DNA of 64,000 nucleotides, from assembly GCA_964035015.1 (NCBI GenBank), contig OZ036004.1, positions 14,393,427 through 14,457,426 of the forward strand, written 5' to 3'. Below, piece by piece: positions 33,512 to 43,918 of this stretch; the first letter of the stretch is position 1, and each line of letters opens with the position of its first letter. Under the pieces are notes generated by a model. It saw only the letters and a program-made list of their open reading frames with translations, searched no databases and was not told where the DNA came from. Source of the DNA: Corallium rubrum. Lineage: Eukaryota; Cnidaria; Anthozoa; Scleralcyonacea; Coralliidae. The position numbers and the translations under genes were made by a program.

Positions 33512-34040
33512 TGAAAACATCAAAACCCTCGGCTAAAGAGTGTGTAAGAGAGTACTCATTACGTTCCCATTCGTATCACATTGCTAGCGGCCGGTAAGAT
33601 GGAAAACATAGTAGGAATTAGAGACATGGATGGATTTACTAAAAATAAAAAATTCCTTTGTAAAGAACTCGGACTGTTAACCGGTGGGGGACAACGAAGC
33701 TATTTCATATTTCTTAGGGGTGTGGCGTGTTCTTAAGGATTGAACAATTACGGAATTCATTTAATTTAAAAGAGCGGCAAATTTGAATCATTCGCCGAAA
33801 CTCCCGTATCATATTGCCAACGGTAAGATGGAAAACGTTAGTAGGAATTATAGACATGGATGGATTTAGTAAAAATAGAAAATTCCTTTGTAAAGAACTC
33901 GGACTGTTAACCGTGGGGGACAACGAAGCTATTTCATATTTATTAGGGGTGCGGCGTGTTCTTAAGGCTTGATCAATTACCGAATTCATTTAATTTAAAA
34001 GAGCGGCAAATTTGAATCATTCGCCGAAACTCCCTATACA
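33512..34040 (+). repeat. Two truncated tandem copies of the 5' part of the exonuclease-like gene
   Basis: The start region ATGGAAAACGTAGTAGGAAT with its leader occurs three times, at about 33598, 33828 and 34188. The first two copies stop after about 40 codons and run into the same 90-base segment (GGCGTGTTCTTAAGG ... ATTCGCCGAAACTCCC at 33717-33806 and 33946-34036). This is a tandem duplication with a period of about 230 bases. Confidence 0.82.
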
Positions 34041-35067
34041 ATGAGAGAATACCTTATTATGTGTCGGAACATCTCAATTTGTTTTCTTTGTTTTTTACCA
34101 TTGGCCAGGCTTTCAAAACCCTATGCTAAAGGGTATGTAAGAGAGTACTCCTTACGTTCCCACTCGTATCATATTGCCAACGGTAAGATGGAAAACGTAG
34201 TAGGAATTATAGACATGGATGGATTTAGTAAAAATAGAAAATTCCTTTGTAAAAAACCCGGACTGTTAACCGGGGGGAACAACGAAGCTACTTCATATTT
34301 TTTCGACATTGGTATTAATTGGCACGATTTAACTGAACACGATAGACGAAGCTGTGCATATGTGAAGAATCATATACATAAACTTCCTTTCGACGTACCC
34401 CGGACCGCGAAGGCTATACCTATAACAGCTCTTGATCGAATCGTCACAGAATTTTTTACTACCGTAAAAATCAACGAAAAGTCTACATTGGCCTACAAAG
34501 GTGGACATATCGAGCGTGATCTCCTGAGCAGACTCAATATCCCTTGGGTAAACTTGGAAAGCTATAACTGTCCAAAGGCTTGCTATCTCTTTGATAGACT
34601 AACATGGTTAGAGACATGCGGTAACCACATAGTTCCTAATGCGTATCATCACTGTGCAAAAGTAGAAGTCGAGGCCTATGGAGCATGGTTACAGAGTAAA
34701 CGAGAAGAAGAAGAAGAAGAAGAAGAAGAAGAAGAAGAAGAAGAAGAAGAAGAAGAAGAAGAAGAAGAAGAAGAAGAAGAAGAAGAAGAAGAAGAAGAAG
34801 AAGAAGAAGAAGAAGAAGAAGAAGAAGAAGAAGAAGAAGAAGAAGAAGAAGAAGAAGAAGAAGAAGAAGAAGAAGAAGAAGAAGAAGAAGAAGAAGAAGA
34901 AGAAGAAGAAGAAGAAGAAGAAGAAGAAGAAGAAGAAGAAGAAGAAGAAGAAGAAGAAGAAGAAGAAGAAGAAGAAGAAGAAGAAGAAGAAGAAGAAGAA
35001 GAAGAAGAAGAAGAAGAAGAAGAAGAAGAAGAAGAAGAAGAAGAAGAAGAAGAAGAAGAAGAAGAAT
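34041..35067 (+). CDS. Putative DEDDh-like exonuclease with poly-Glu tail
   Basis: Open for 342 residues; the tandem duplicates and the conserved leader indicate that the real start is ATG 34188, giving 293 residues. From there GIIDMDGF (D-x-D) could be Exo I, TLAYKGGHIERDLL resembles the N-x-x-x-D motif with its hydrophobic helix, and YHHCAKVEVEAYGAWL resembles H-x-A-x-x-E/D, the last motif of DEDDh 3'-5' exonucleases. A Cys pair (NCPKACYLF) lies between. The last about 121 residues are pure Glu from a GAA array. I know similar repetitive cnidarian ORFs but no assigned function; the nuclease idea is inference from motif spacing. Confidence 0.45.
34702..35066. repeat. (GAA)n microsatellite, about 121 units
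   Basis: Perfect GAA/TTC array of about 363 bases at the 3' end of an ORF, encoding poly-Glu. Long GAA/TTC tracts can form triplexes. Confidence 0.98.
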
Positions 35068-35100
35068 AGTAAACTTTGGTTATATATGTTTGTAAAATAG

Positions 35101-36394
35101 TAATTTAGCAGTTTTGTGTTTTGCTGCGAACATTGTAAATAATCGTTTACACGTAGAGACGCCCAACGCTAAAGACTTTCTCCAATCATTCTGCGATTAA
35201 CAGTGATATTTATGGATTTTAAGTTTTGCGTGTTTGTAAATATTAGGAGCTTTGTGTTATGGTAAACATGAAATTACATATTTTTGAAACTTTATTTCGT
35301 TATTTAGTCTTATTATAAAAACGTTTCTTTAAACAAATCACATTTTAAAAATTACAATCTTTTAAAAGCCACCAAATCAATGAAAGAATACAAACGAAAT
35401 ATTATCATAATGCTTAAAGACTTAAAATAGGAGATGTATACACGTGAAAAAGACACCGTTTGTTAAACATTTGGAACTTCAGGAATTAGTCGGAGAGTAT
35501 CGATTATGACGTATTACACGGGGGGCTGAGTAGCAGTAGAGCGGAGAGTATCGATCATGACGTATTACACGGGGGGGTGGGGCTGAGTGGCAGTAGAGAG
35601 TCCCCAAGGAGCCTGAGACGAATGAAGGATGCGACGCGGTTTCGCTATGGTAACACTGTTAATTATCTTCCCGCATAGACTTGCCTAAGCGCTTAATCCT
35701 CTTAATGACCCCTAATGAGTTTCTCTTTTATCTCCTGCACGTGGCCTTGCAAACGAATTTGAATATTCTAATATCGATCCCAAGTAACCATGATGAATCT
35801 CAGTTATATATCAAAGTAATAAATCGCTTAGCCTTTATATTTCGACATTTAAAATCGTTCTTACGGCTTCTCGAAGTGATTCCACATTTTATCTTCCTAC
35901 AATTTCCTCACTTATAAAGTATAAGGTTAACTTAGTAAAAATTCTGTGTTTGATTTGTTTCTAAGTGTCTTAATATATTCATATTGAACGTTGCTAAGCA
36001 TTCTCTATATAAGATTTACGTTGCCATGTGCCAATACGTTTGAAAGCCCTTAGGTTTTCGAATCGACTCGTGTCTTAAGTTCGACTTCTCGAAGTAATTC
36101 CTCATTTTATCTTCCTACAATTTCCTCGCTTATAAACAAATGTTTAGCTAACAAAGATTCTAGGTTAACTTACTCTGTTTGAATATTTAGGTTCTAAACT
36201 AATATAATATTCATAGTTTATTCAAATAATATTCAAGTTACACCACAGAAGTTCTCAGCCGATTTACCCACTTGGACTGTTGAAAACTCTCTATACTCAC
36301 ACAGATGAGGTTTCAGATAAAAAATATAAAGTATCTCTATCAATTTCTCTTTCGTTCCTTGTAAAGAACGTCTATTTTGTTAAAGTTTATCGTA
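35101..36394. other. Maverick right-hand non-coding part
   Basis: No supported gene. It contains early copies of the terminal repeat unit near 35500-35600 (TATGACGTATTACACGGGGG twice) and duplicated TTCTCGAAGT-ATTCC-CATTTTATCTTCCTACAATTTCCTC blocks (35871-35910 and 36091-36130). Confidence 0.6.
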
Positions 36395-37097
36395 CGCATG
36401 CTCTGTACGTTTACATGTCCCACAAGTGTTGACTGACAGTAGGGTTAAGGGTTCAAATGAAAAGGTAATTACTATTACTTATAAGGATAGAAGTCGAATG
36501 CCTTTTGACAATGATGTAACATCGGAAATCAGTCGGAGAGCTATCGGCTATGACGTATGAACACCGGGGGGGTTGAATAACAGTTAGGGTTTGGGGGGAA
36601 ACATTAACAATCGGTTATGACATAGTGAGTACCAGGGGGGTTGAGTAACAGCTGGGGTTGGGGGGAAAAGTTGGGGTTAAGAGGGTCCTAAAGGAGCCTG
36701 AGAAATAATGACGTATGCATAAATAATAAGTCGGTATGACGTAGTCAAAACCAGGGGGGTTAAGTAACAGCTAGGGTTACGGGGTTTCGGAAGAACGCGA
36801 GTCAGTTATGACGTAATAAAAACCGGGGGTTCAGCAACAAGCCAGGGTTTAGGGGTTAGGGTTAGACTATCCTAAAGGAGTCTGAGAATGAATAAATAAT
36901 AAGGTGAATATGACGTAGTGAACAACGGGGGGGTTGAGTGAGATTATGGTTAGGGGGTCATATAGGAGCACGAGACATGATGACGTAATGAGATTAGGGT
37001 TAGAGGGTCGCAAAGGAGCATGAGAATGAATAATTAAAAATTGAATATTTAATGAGGCGGCATCCCTTTGTAGTCTATATGGGGGTCTATCACTACC
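36395..37097. repeat. Maverick right subterminal repeats and TIR
   Basis: About seven copies of a TATGACGTA-GT(G)AA-CCGGGGGGTT-GAGTAACAGCTAGGGTTAGGGGG-type unit, then the TIR (complement of 22398-22530) ending ...CTATCACTACC at 37097. The TTAGGGTTAG stretches are telomere-like by chance or design; TGACGTA is CRE-like. Confidence 0.88.
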
Positions 37098-37103
37098 AAT
37101 GGC

Positions 37104-37906
37104 ATTGGATTTTTGTTAGAAACATTTAAGTAAACAATATTGTTTGTTTGTCAATTAAATTTATAGAATGAGTGTTTTTTGAAGACTCAACTGAAACAAT
37201 TTACTGCACCTCTGTATAATATTATCGCCCTGCAAGTGGGTATTTTAATAGACGAATTTTTTATATCCAAAGTTTGGGCATTTCACCCAACGGGTGGGTT
37301 GGCCACAGGGATGAGCACATGTTGAATTGACTAGAACAAAGGATGCTTTATGTATAATTTTTAAGAAATACAAATATTCAGATTTGAACATTTCCCCTGG
37401 GGTCGACCCCCGGGGACTCCACGGGGATGCAGAGGCATTTGCCAAGTGTTTGTGGCCCCTGTGGGAGGGAGAGAACTAAAAATTGGTTTCCAAGCCAGAA
37501 ATCCACAGGAACGTACCCAGGGGATTTGCAAAGAAAGGTGAGTGGTCTTTTGTTTTGAAACTCCAGGATGTTCACTGTTGACTTGAGGCAACGTGCTTTT
37601 TGCAAAAAAAGTCTAGCTTCAAATACACATAATAAAATTGTTTAAAATTTTCATTGAAAAGTTGCAATGCCAATATACAACACTTGGAACATCTTAAGGA
37701 CCAAAATATATATTTGTAAACTCCTTTGAAAAATTTATCAACAAAGGTATGTCAATCTGTTTGCAACTGGCTGTGCTGCTTGATATAGGGTTGACAAAAA
37801 TAAATACTGCCTTTGGGGGTGCTCCAGGGGGAAGCCACTGATAAAATTAATCGAATTGAAACTAAAATTTAATATGAATATAAAATAATATGAATAAAAA
37901 AGTTAC
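37104..37906 (-). other. Harbinger transposase intron, 5' part
   Basis: Lies between the Maverick and the N-terminal transposase exon, whose GTAACT donor is at 37901-37906. Several short open frames here have no support. Contains short GGGG-rich words (CCCCTGGGGTCGACCCCCGGGG near 37394). Confidence 0.55.
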
Positions 37907-38539
37907 CTATTGGCCCTTACAAGTTAGCTATCAGCCCATTTGCACCCTCTTGTGTCCATTGTAGACTACTCTCTGATTCACCTCTGGTCTGCATATTGCC
38001 CTGACCGTACCATCGACAAAACCCCAACAATTTTCTAGTGCATGACTCTTCTCGTACACTGCTCTAGCATATTCTTGCAATTTGTTTGGTTGCAGCCATT
38101 CTTGTTCAAATGATGTTAGGAGGTACCCATGAGTTCCAAAAACAAGCCTCATCACTTCGTTGGAAATCAAACAAAGTTCCGGTTTTGACCTGCCAAACCT
38201 TGGTATAAGGTCACTGTACCGACAAGGGTACGAAAATCGTCTGAGAAGAATGCAAAGTCCCTCTAAACCAGTTGCTTTTGTTCCATTTTGGCAAATTATA
38301 CTTGCAGGCAGTTGTAAAGCTCGTGCGAGTCGTGGTATGTCGTTCTTCGCCACTCGGAATTCAGACAAACATTCGTCTTCAAGCATTGATTCTAATGAAA
38401 CTCGATCATATTTCCAATACGGAAATATAGGCGCAGCTTCCTCGCATTCTTTTACAAGCAGATAAAATAAATCTTCTTCTATGAGATCTTCCGAATACAG
38501 AAAAACAGCTGCCATCAAAAGATCCGCCATTTTGTTCAA
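37907..38539 (-). pseudogene. Harbinger transposase, N-terminal exon
   Basis: Frame from ATG 38539, open for 202 residues. It has the helix-turn-helix region (LCILLRRFSYPCRYSDLIPRF) and the first catalytic Asp in CWGFVDGTVRAICRP, followed by VYNGHKRV. Just after, a small deletion shifts the frame, and ANGLIANL can be read in another frame before a GTAACT donor. The C-terminal exon lies at 21268-21698 beyond the Maverick. Confidence 0.85.
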
Positions 38540-38681
38540 ATATCGTACTCGTTTATCAGTTTTCTACTTTTCTATCTAAACACATCTTTGACAGAAAGAA
38601 CGAGTTCAAGTTGGACCCAGTCTCCCTGCTCTCAACTGGTACTTGAACTCGTACTCATACTGAAATCTAAACCTCCCTAAT

Positions 38682-39330
38682 AACAAACAATCATCAACAT
38701 AGCGGCGATAGTTGTTTAAATTCAAGCGGACCGTTGGCTAACCAACTACGTTGATGTAAGGCTAAGAAAATATTAGCAAATAGAGGACCAAAAGGAAAGC
38801 CCATGGCTACTCCATCCAGTTGCCCAAAATAAATAGAAAGTGACAATTCTTAACTGCCAAACATAAAAGTTCGCGAAATTGGGAAACGGAAAAGCCGTTA
38901 AAAAGCGTCGCATTCTGATAAGCCTTGTTAACAATGATGTCCATAGTTTCATCAAGTGGTGCGTTAGTGAAAAGTGAGTTGACATCGAAACTGGCCACAA
39001 AGAAGTTATCAGCATCAACATTAAGTCCACGCAAATTCTCAAGGAAAGAAAAGGTATCAGCAATAATTAAAGGAATGTATAAGGAAGGTGTGAGAATGGA
39101 AACAAGGTATTTAAGGTAATAAAATCTTAGAGTGGGTAGAGATAGCAGAAAGAATGGGTCTGTAAGGAAGGTTGACCTTATGTACTTTAGGCAAGCCGTA
39201 TAAAATACCCAGTCTAGAGCCGGATAGTGCGATTTATTTTATAAAATGACCGACAATAAAATAACAGATTTTGTGAAAAAATGATAGGATACATGTTCTC
39301 CTGAAATTCATCAACTACCAATCACGTTTC
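38682..39330 (-). mobile_element. Penelope-like element, central RT part
   Basis: Minus-strand frames read VASFDVNSLFTNAPLDET (RT motif A) near 38990, DGVAMGFPFGPLFANIF near 38790 and YRRYVDDC at 38715-38690, the catalytic YxDD. The sequence stops at the Harbinger TIR and continues at 19626. Several indels, so it is dead. The N-terminus of the element is not clear beyond 39330. Confidence 0.82.
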
Positions 39331-40319
39331 GCCTATTTCCCCCCAGACTCATAAACAACCAATCACATTTCGCCTTGTAACGTCTTGATGACGAGCTGCA
39401 GGGCGAGCGAAACGAGAAAGAAAGTAATCCGAAAATTATTTCAATATTTTGCCGACAAATTCAACATTAAAGATGGGAATGTCAATAAAGAAGTGAAATC
39501 TGACCATCGAAAACAGCGAATATTATTAGGAAAACGCTTAAACATTACAAGGATCAACCGCCTCAGCTCGGCTCGTGGTTAGAGCAAATACAAGAAAAAC
39601 ATTCTTGGCTGTAAAAAGCCGCTGAAACTGTAGCTTCCGAAAAAATATTTTCATCGGCAGATTTGATTTTATATCGAGAGCTCTTGGGTATTTTACTTCA
39701 TATCGACGAAGTATTTTTCTTTTACCAAGGGAGTTCATCAGGCAAGAAAATGAAAGGTATTTGAAAAGAATGTTATTCCGTTTTAATATCGTTTTCAAAA
39801 CATGTACTTTCCAAAACACGTTGTTTTGTTCAATACCATATTAAAGTACAAACCACCATATATTTTAGCGAGTTTAGCTTGGCTCTTGAACACAACAGGG
39901 CCACAAAACAATTTCATGCTAGGCTATAGTTCTCTCACAATATATAAACATAGTGTTGTTGTTTCTTACTGCCTTAAAAAGACCCAAAAACGGTGCTTTT
40001 TAACTTTGTTATAAGCAAGATTCGTTCAAGAAATGATTTGTTTGCTTGTATAAATTGGACAATTAGTTCTTCGCCCTCGCTTATTTAAACTTCTCCCTGT
40101 TGAAGCCCTTATATGAATATATATACTTACCAATAATATTTTAGTAATTGCAATGCTACTTTATTTGTGTCTGTATTAATAAAATTAGAATACAGTCTAT
40201 AAAAGGCGTCACTTAAAATTGCTGCAAATTTTCGTGTTTGGATAGCATTATCCAAACATGGGTATTGACCAATCAGCGCTTGCGTAGCATACATACTATT
40301 TTACAATTCACTTTTCTTT
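39331..40319. other. ATR intron, no supported gene
   Basis: Short open frames of 60-95 codons in several frames show no family resemblance. May include decayed 5' parts of the Penelope-like element. Confidence 0.45.
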
Positions 40320-40480
40320 CGCCGCTATGTTGATGATTGTTTTGTTACTTTTCGTTCTCGTGACCATGTTCGTCTTTTAAGGATTATCTCAACTCGCCAC
40401 CTTGGTTTATCGTAACCGACCTTCACTAGTTTATTCACTAATTTTGACAGTTTTATTCCATTATCCAATTTACGACATTC
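40320..40480 (+). mobile_element. Second Penelope-like element fragment
   Basis: RRYVDDCFVTFRSRDHV at 40322-40372, then a decayed segment ending in the same FYSLILTVLFHYP-type sequence found near 19400. Opposite orientation to the split copy. Confidence 0.75.
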
Positions 40481-41044
40481 TAATTAAAACCTAAGACCTT
40501 AACTAAAATTAGGGTCTTAGGTCTTAATTAATATGCCGTAAATTGGATACAGTATCGTCCTAGTTTGCATAAACTTTTCCTTTGATTAACTCATGCAGCT
40601 CAAATTACTCGAATCTTCAAAATAATCAGTTAACATGATTATTTCGATGCATCGTACACGTTTATCAGTTATTCACTGTTATGTGTTATCGTCGTAAAAG
40701 AAAGTTTATCATCATCGTCATCATAATCATCGTTTTCACTCACGTGATCAGTGTCCGCATTGGGCTGGTGATAGAAAAGGAAATATCTTTGAATTCCCAG
40801 TGATGAGTTAATTTTCCATAGGATAAAGATATGGTACACCTATATGGCCGTCATTTCATTATTTCAGTGCACCAATATGGTCGCCATTACACCAGATGGA
40901 AACGATCTATTTTACGCATTAAGCATTATTCGGCTCGCGTTGTAATTCCCATACAGCTATGCCGCTCATATTGTATCTCTATTATTTATTAATTCTTTGA
41001 ATGTTTGCATTGTAACCAATTTTAATAAAAGGGAAAATTTATAG

Positions 41045-41210
41045 TAACACCACATCAACTGAAGGCATAGTGTCAACATGATTGTTTAGTTGTTTTGTTT
41101 ATATGACGTGAGCCAACATGATGTTGACAATTGCTCTGATGTAGACCTGAATACACAGCTCGAAAGCTCAGCAATAAACAATAAGCGTAGTGTTACACAA
41201 ATTCTCGCTT
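41045..41210 (+). ncRNA. Hammerhead-ribozyme-like motif of a Penelope terminal repeat
   Basis: CTGATG at 41137 is followed by TA and an imperfect stem (GACCTG/CAGCTC), then CGAAAGCT, a short stem III (GCT/AGC) and the triplet GTA. The outer arms TAGTAACAC (from about 41043) and GTGTTAC (41191) could close stem I. This is the type I hammerhead layout known from Penelope-like elements. One extra base after CTGATG and a weak stem II suggest decay. A Penelope RT fragment lies 600 bases upstream on the same strand. Confidence 0.45.
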
Positions 41211-41716
41211 CTGTTATATATTATTGTTTGCGAAAAAATATATAGCAACTGAACACAAACACACCGGACCACGCCTGCGAGTCTACCGTAGCCTGTGTGG
41301 ACGCAGACGCCCGATTTCCCATCGTCCCTCGGGAAAATGGGATAATCTTTCGATAATCCTGTTCCAGTCAAGCGTTTTTTCTTCAAGATTGGCGGCCGTA
41401 ATCGGATTGGCTGTTTAGAGTACAGGTATTAGTTTTGCTACCGGACCGGAGTATCCCTGCATGTAAGGATATGACCTAGAAATGCTGTTTTCTATGAAAA
41501 ACATACAATGATAATAAACGGCACAAACAAAAGACCGTTTACTACCACATTTTTAAATTATATAAATTCAACATGTATAACATTACTAATATACGCCATT
41601 GCCTAAGCAAATGGGCACCAATATCAATAAGTCACTCCAGAATTCTACTATAATAAATAATTGAGAAGCTATTTCATAAATTACACTTGTTTATGAAGTA
41701 TTACATACTAACTTAC

Positions 41717-41773
41717 CACGACGTTGGAGTAGGAAATGTTTTTAGATACCATTCGTGAAAGATTGGAGGATAA
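41717..41773 (-). CDS. ATR: ATR kinase exon, N-lobe/C-lobe junction
   Basis: 57 bases, acceptor TTTTTAG, donor GTAAGT. Reads YPPIFHEWYLKTFPTPTS plus two bases of a Trp codon completed by the exon at 19091-19244. It matches the ATR segment FPPVFHEWFLRTFPDPTSW. The nearest upstream exon was not found in the window. Confidence 0.93.
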
Positions 41774-42221
41774 CTAAAAAGAACAACAAAATAATCAACG
41801 CAAAAAAAGTCGAATTAAAATATACTCTTTTATAACGTAAAAATTGACATTAATTATCACTTCAAAAACTCATTAATACTTCATGAGGAAAACACAAAAG
41901 AAAATCATGACCGTATCGTATCTTTATATGTGATAAAGATTTCTCCTGATTTACATAAACTTTAGCTTTGATTTTCTCGGCTTAGACAAGGTTATTTTTC
42001 AAACTAACTCCGCCAAACAACTTACCAAGTGGTTCGTTTTTGAAGCCGTATAATAAACTCGCAGTTCGTGTTTTATACAGTACATAAAGACCTTTGGTGA
42101 CATTGCGGTTAATATTTTTTACCAAATATCGTGTTCAGTTTTTAAAAGTTAAAACTTTGCGACTTGTGATTACAATGATCTTTGAATTGAACAAATGTAA
42201 ATTTCAGAAATCGCCGACACG

Positions 42222-42227
<6 letters not shown>

Positions 42228-42312
<85 letters not shown>
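42228..42312. repeat. (TA)n microsatellite
   Basis: TA tract directly before the hAT-like element; another TA tract follows that element at 43541. Confidence 0.97.
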
Positions 42313-42317
<5 letters not shown>

Positions 42318-42322
42318 TATAC

Positions 42323-43537
42323 CAGTGCTGTAATAGTTAGATAATTTTTGTAACTAGTTGCAGTTACATCATCAGAAAAGTAACTAGCTACCGATACAAG
42401 TTACAATGAAAAAAAAGTAACTAGTTACAGTTACAGTTACAGTTACAAAGCTACTTTAAAAATTTTGTAACTAGTTACAAAGTTACACCTATTCTTTCGT
42501 TCGGCTATTAAAATTGAGAAAGCATTTGGAACTGGATATATCGTACTCGTTATTTATTATCATATTAGCTTATTATATTTACACTTAGAGGCACCAACAT
42601 TTAACTACTAGATTATTGAACAGATATACAAGAATAAGGAATTGCGGGAACACGTTTATAATACAAAATAGCTGAGGTAATTATGTGAAACATATTACAA
42701 AGTCATGCAGGAGTTATTAAATTAATGATTTCTAATTTCCCGCTACTGATTTGAACTGGAACATCTTTTCCAAGTGCGGACATGGATTTGATCCAGATAC
42801 TGTGCAGAAAACATCTTGATGTACTACGTGTGTAATCCACTGATCTCAAATAATAGGCTCATTATCCTGGATAGAGCATCTATTATTTCGCGCGTGGAAA
42901 AAATTGAAGTCGGAAGTGAGGCTAAAAATCTCGCGGCGGCCGTATCTGGTGGGTCCCACAATATTGCTGAATCATAGTTTTCGCCTCTGGTTTTCGCTTT
43001 AAATGATCGGATTTTTAACGAAAACCAGCTAAATTTTTGTGACATGTACCTGTCGCTATGGGAGAACTTAAAAGTGGCTGTATGAAACCCAACTGGGTCC
43101 CACCTGAAATGGCCTCCGCTAATTTATTCCGACATCACAGCGAGCACCGGATGCTCTATCCAGTATAATGAGTCTATTATTTGAGATCAGTGGTGTAATC
43201 GCTCACGCCAACGAATGAATAAATTTGCATATAGATTGTCCAGAATGCATTGCAGCGGCGTGTGACGAAGATTGGACCCTGGGTACGAGAGTGAACGACG
43301 ACTCGGCGTAGGCCGGGAGTAAACAGCTTTTAAGAGTAACATGGATATCGGAAAAAGTAACGGCGCTCTCGACGGCAGATGTAACTAGTTATCGTTACTT
43401 TTTATTCCTAATTTTTGTAATTAGTTACAATTACAAGTTACCTTCTGAAAAAAGTAACTAGTTACCGGTAAAGTTACTCAAAAAAGTAACGATTACATGT
43501 AACTATATAGTTACTTGTAACGAAGTTACTCACAGCA

Positions 43538-43540
<3 letters not shown>
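42323..43540. mobile_element. Non-autonomous hAT-like element in a TA repeat
   Basis: Ends are CAGTGCTG and CAGCACTG, typical hAT tips, followed by subterminal AAGTAACTAGTTAC repeats in both halves. No transposase. An 8-bp duplication cannot be judged because both flanks are TA repeats. Confidence 0.72.
42838..43192. mobile_element. 355-bp MITE with 8-bp target duplication, nested
   Basis: Inverted ends of about 44 bases (CACTGATCTCAAATAATAGG at left; complement ending at 43192). GTGTAATC is present at 42830-42837 and 43193-43200. Nested in the hAT-like element. The 8-bp duplication fits hAT-type transposition. Confidence 0.82.

Positions 43541-43597
<57 letters not shown>
43541..43597. repeat. 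(TA)n microsatellite
   Basis: Right-hand half of the TA repeat split by the hAT-like element. Confidence 0.95.
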
Positions 43598-43599
<2 letters not shown>

Positions 43600-43670
43600 G
43601 TTTTAACAAAGTAATGCTACCACTGGCGTTGAGAGTGCTCAATACAGACGTAGAGCTTTAATATATATTA

Positions 43671-43841
43671 GACTTTAAACCATTAGATAGATAAAACTTT
43701 CATCAATATACTACAATACTAAAAAACTAAAAAACTAAAAAACAGAGAACTAAAAAAAACCCTGTTTTTTAGTTTTTTAATTTTTTAGTTTTATAGTATT
43801 GTAGTATATTGATGAAAGTTTTATCTATCTAATGGTTTAAA

Positions 43842-43844
<3 letters not shown>
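43671..43844. repeat. Long palindrome, about 80-bp arms
   Basis: GACTTTAAACCATTAGATAG and on to AAAAAACAG (left) is almost perfectly complementary to 43763-43844, with a spacer of about 12 bases. Ends in TA repeats on the right. The arms include an A-rich CTAAAAAA triple repeat. Confidence 0.85.

Positions 43845-43914
<70 letters not shown>
43845..43914. repeat. (TA)n microsatellite
   Basis: Perfect TA tract between the palindrome and the Maverick-like ATPase fragment. Confidence 0.97.

Positions 43915-43917
<3 letters not shown>

Positions 43918-43918
<1 letters not shown>

Larger units (their letters stand above)
22392..37103. mobile_element. Maverick/Polinton (adintovirus-like) element with AATGGC target duplication
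   Basis: The element proper is 22398-37097 (14,700 bp). AATGGC is duplicated at 22392-22397 and 37098-37103; Mavericks make 5-6 bp duplications. The terminal inverted repeats begin (A/G)GTAGTGATAGACCCCCAT and stay alike for at least 130 bases. Rightward genes are Bcl-2-like, GRF, integrase, penton-like, pX-like, capsid and protease. Leftward genes are a 240-aa protein, a small hydrophobic protein, the ATPase and a zinc finger. Right of this core are an inverted duplication, inverted GRF fragments and an exonuclease-like ORF. DNA polymerase B is missing and several genes have frameshifts, so this copy cannot be autonomous. Confidence 0.92.
19627..38678 (-). mobile_element. PIF/Harbinger transposon, split by a Maverick
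   Basis: Terminal inverted repeats of at least 24 bases: AGGGAGGTTTAGATTTCAGT at 19627, and its complement ending at 38678, continuing with the ACGAGTACGAG-type subterminal repeats. A 3-bp target duplication AAT lies at 19624-19626 and 38679-38681. It contains the two genes expected of Harbinger, a Myb/SANT-like protein (plus strand) and a DDE transposase (minus strand). Without the Maverick insert (22398-37103) it would be about 4.35 kb. It sits in a Penelope-like element in an ATR intron. Confidence 0.88.

Noticed and set aside
34678-35100. Poly-Lys frame in the GAA array
   Set aside because: Shadow of the poly-Glu frame with no upstream coding sequence.
19627-38678. Interpretation of the whole 19-kb unit as one giant cargo-carrying Harbinger
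   Set aside because: The inner 14.7 kb has its own TIRs and AATGGC target duplication, so it is a separate insertion.
39385-39819. Short ORFs of 65-93 codons on both strands
   Set aside because: No similarity to any family that I know and they overlap each other on opposite strands.
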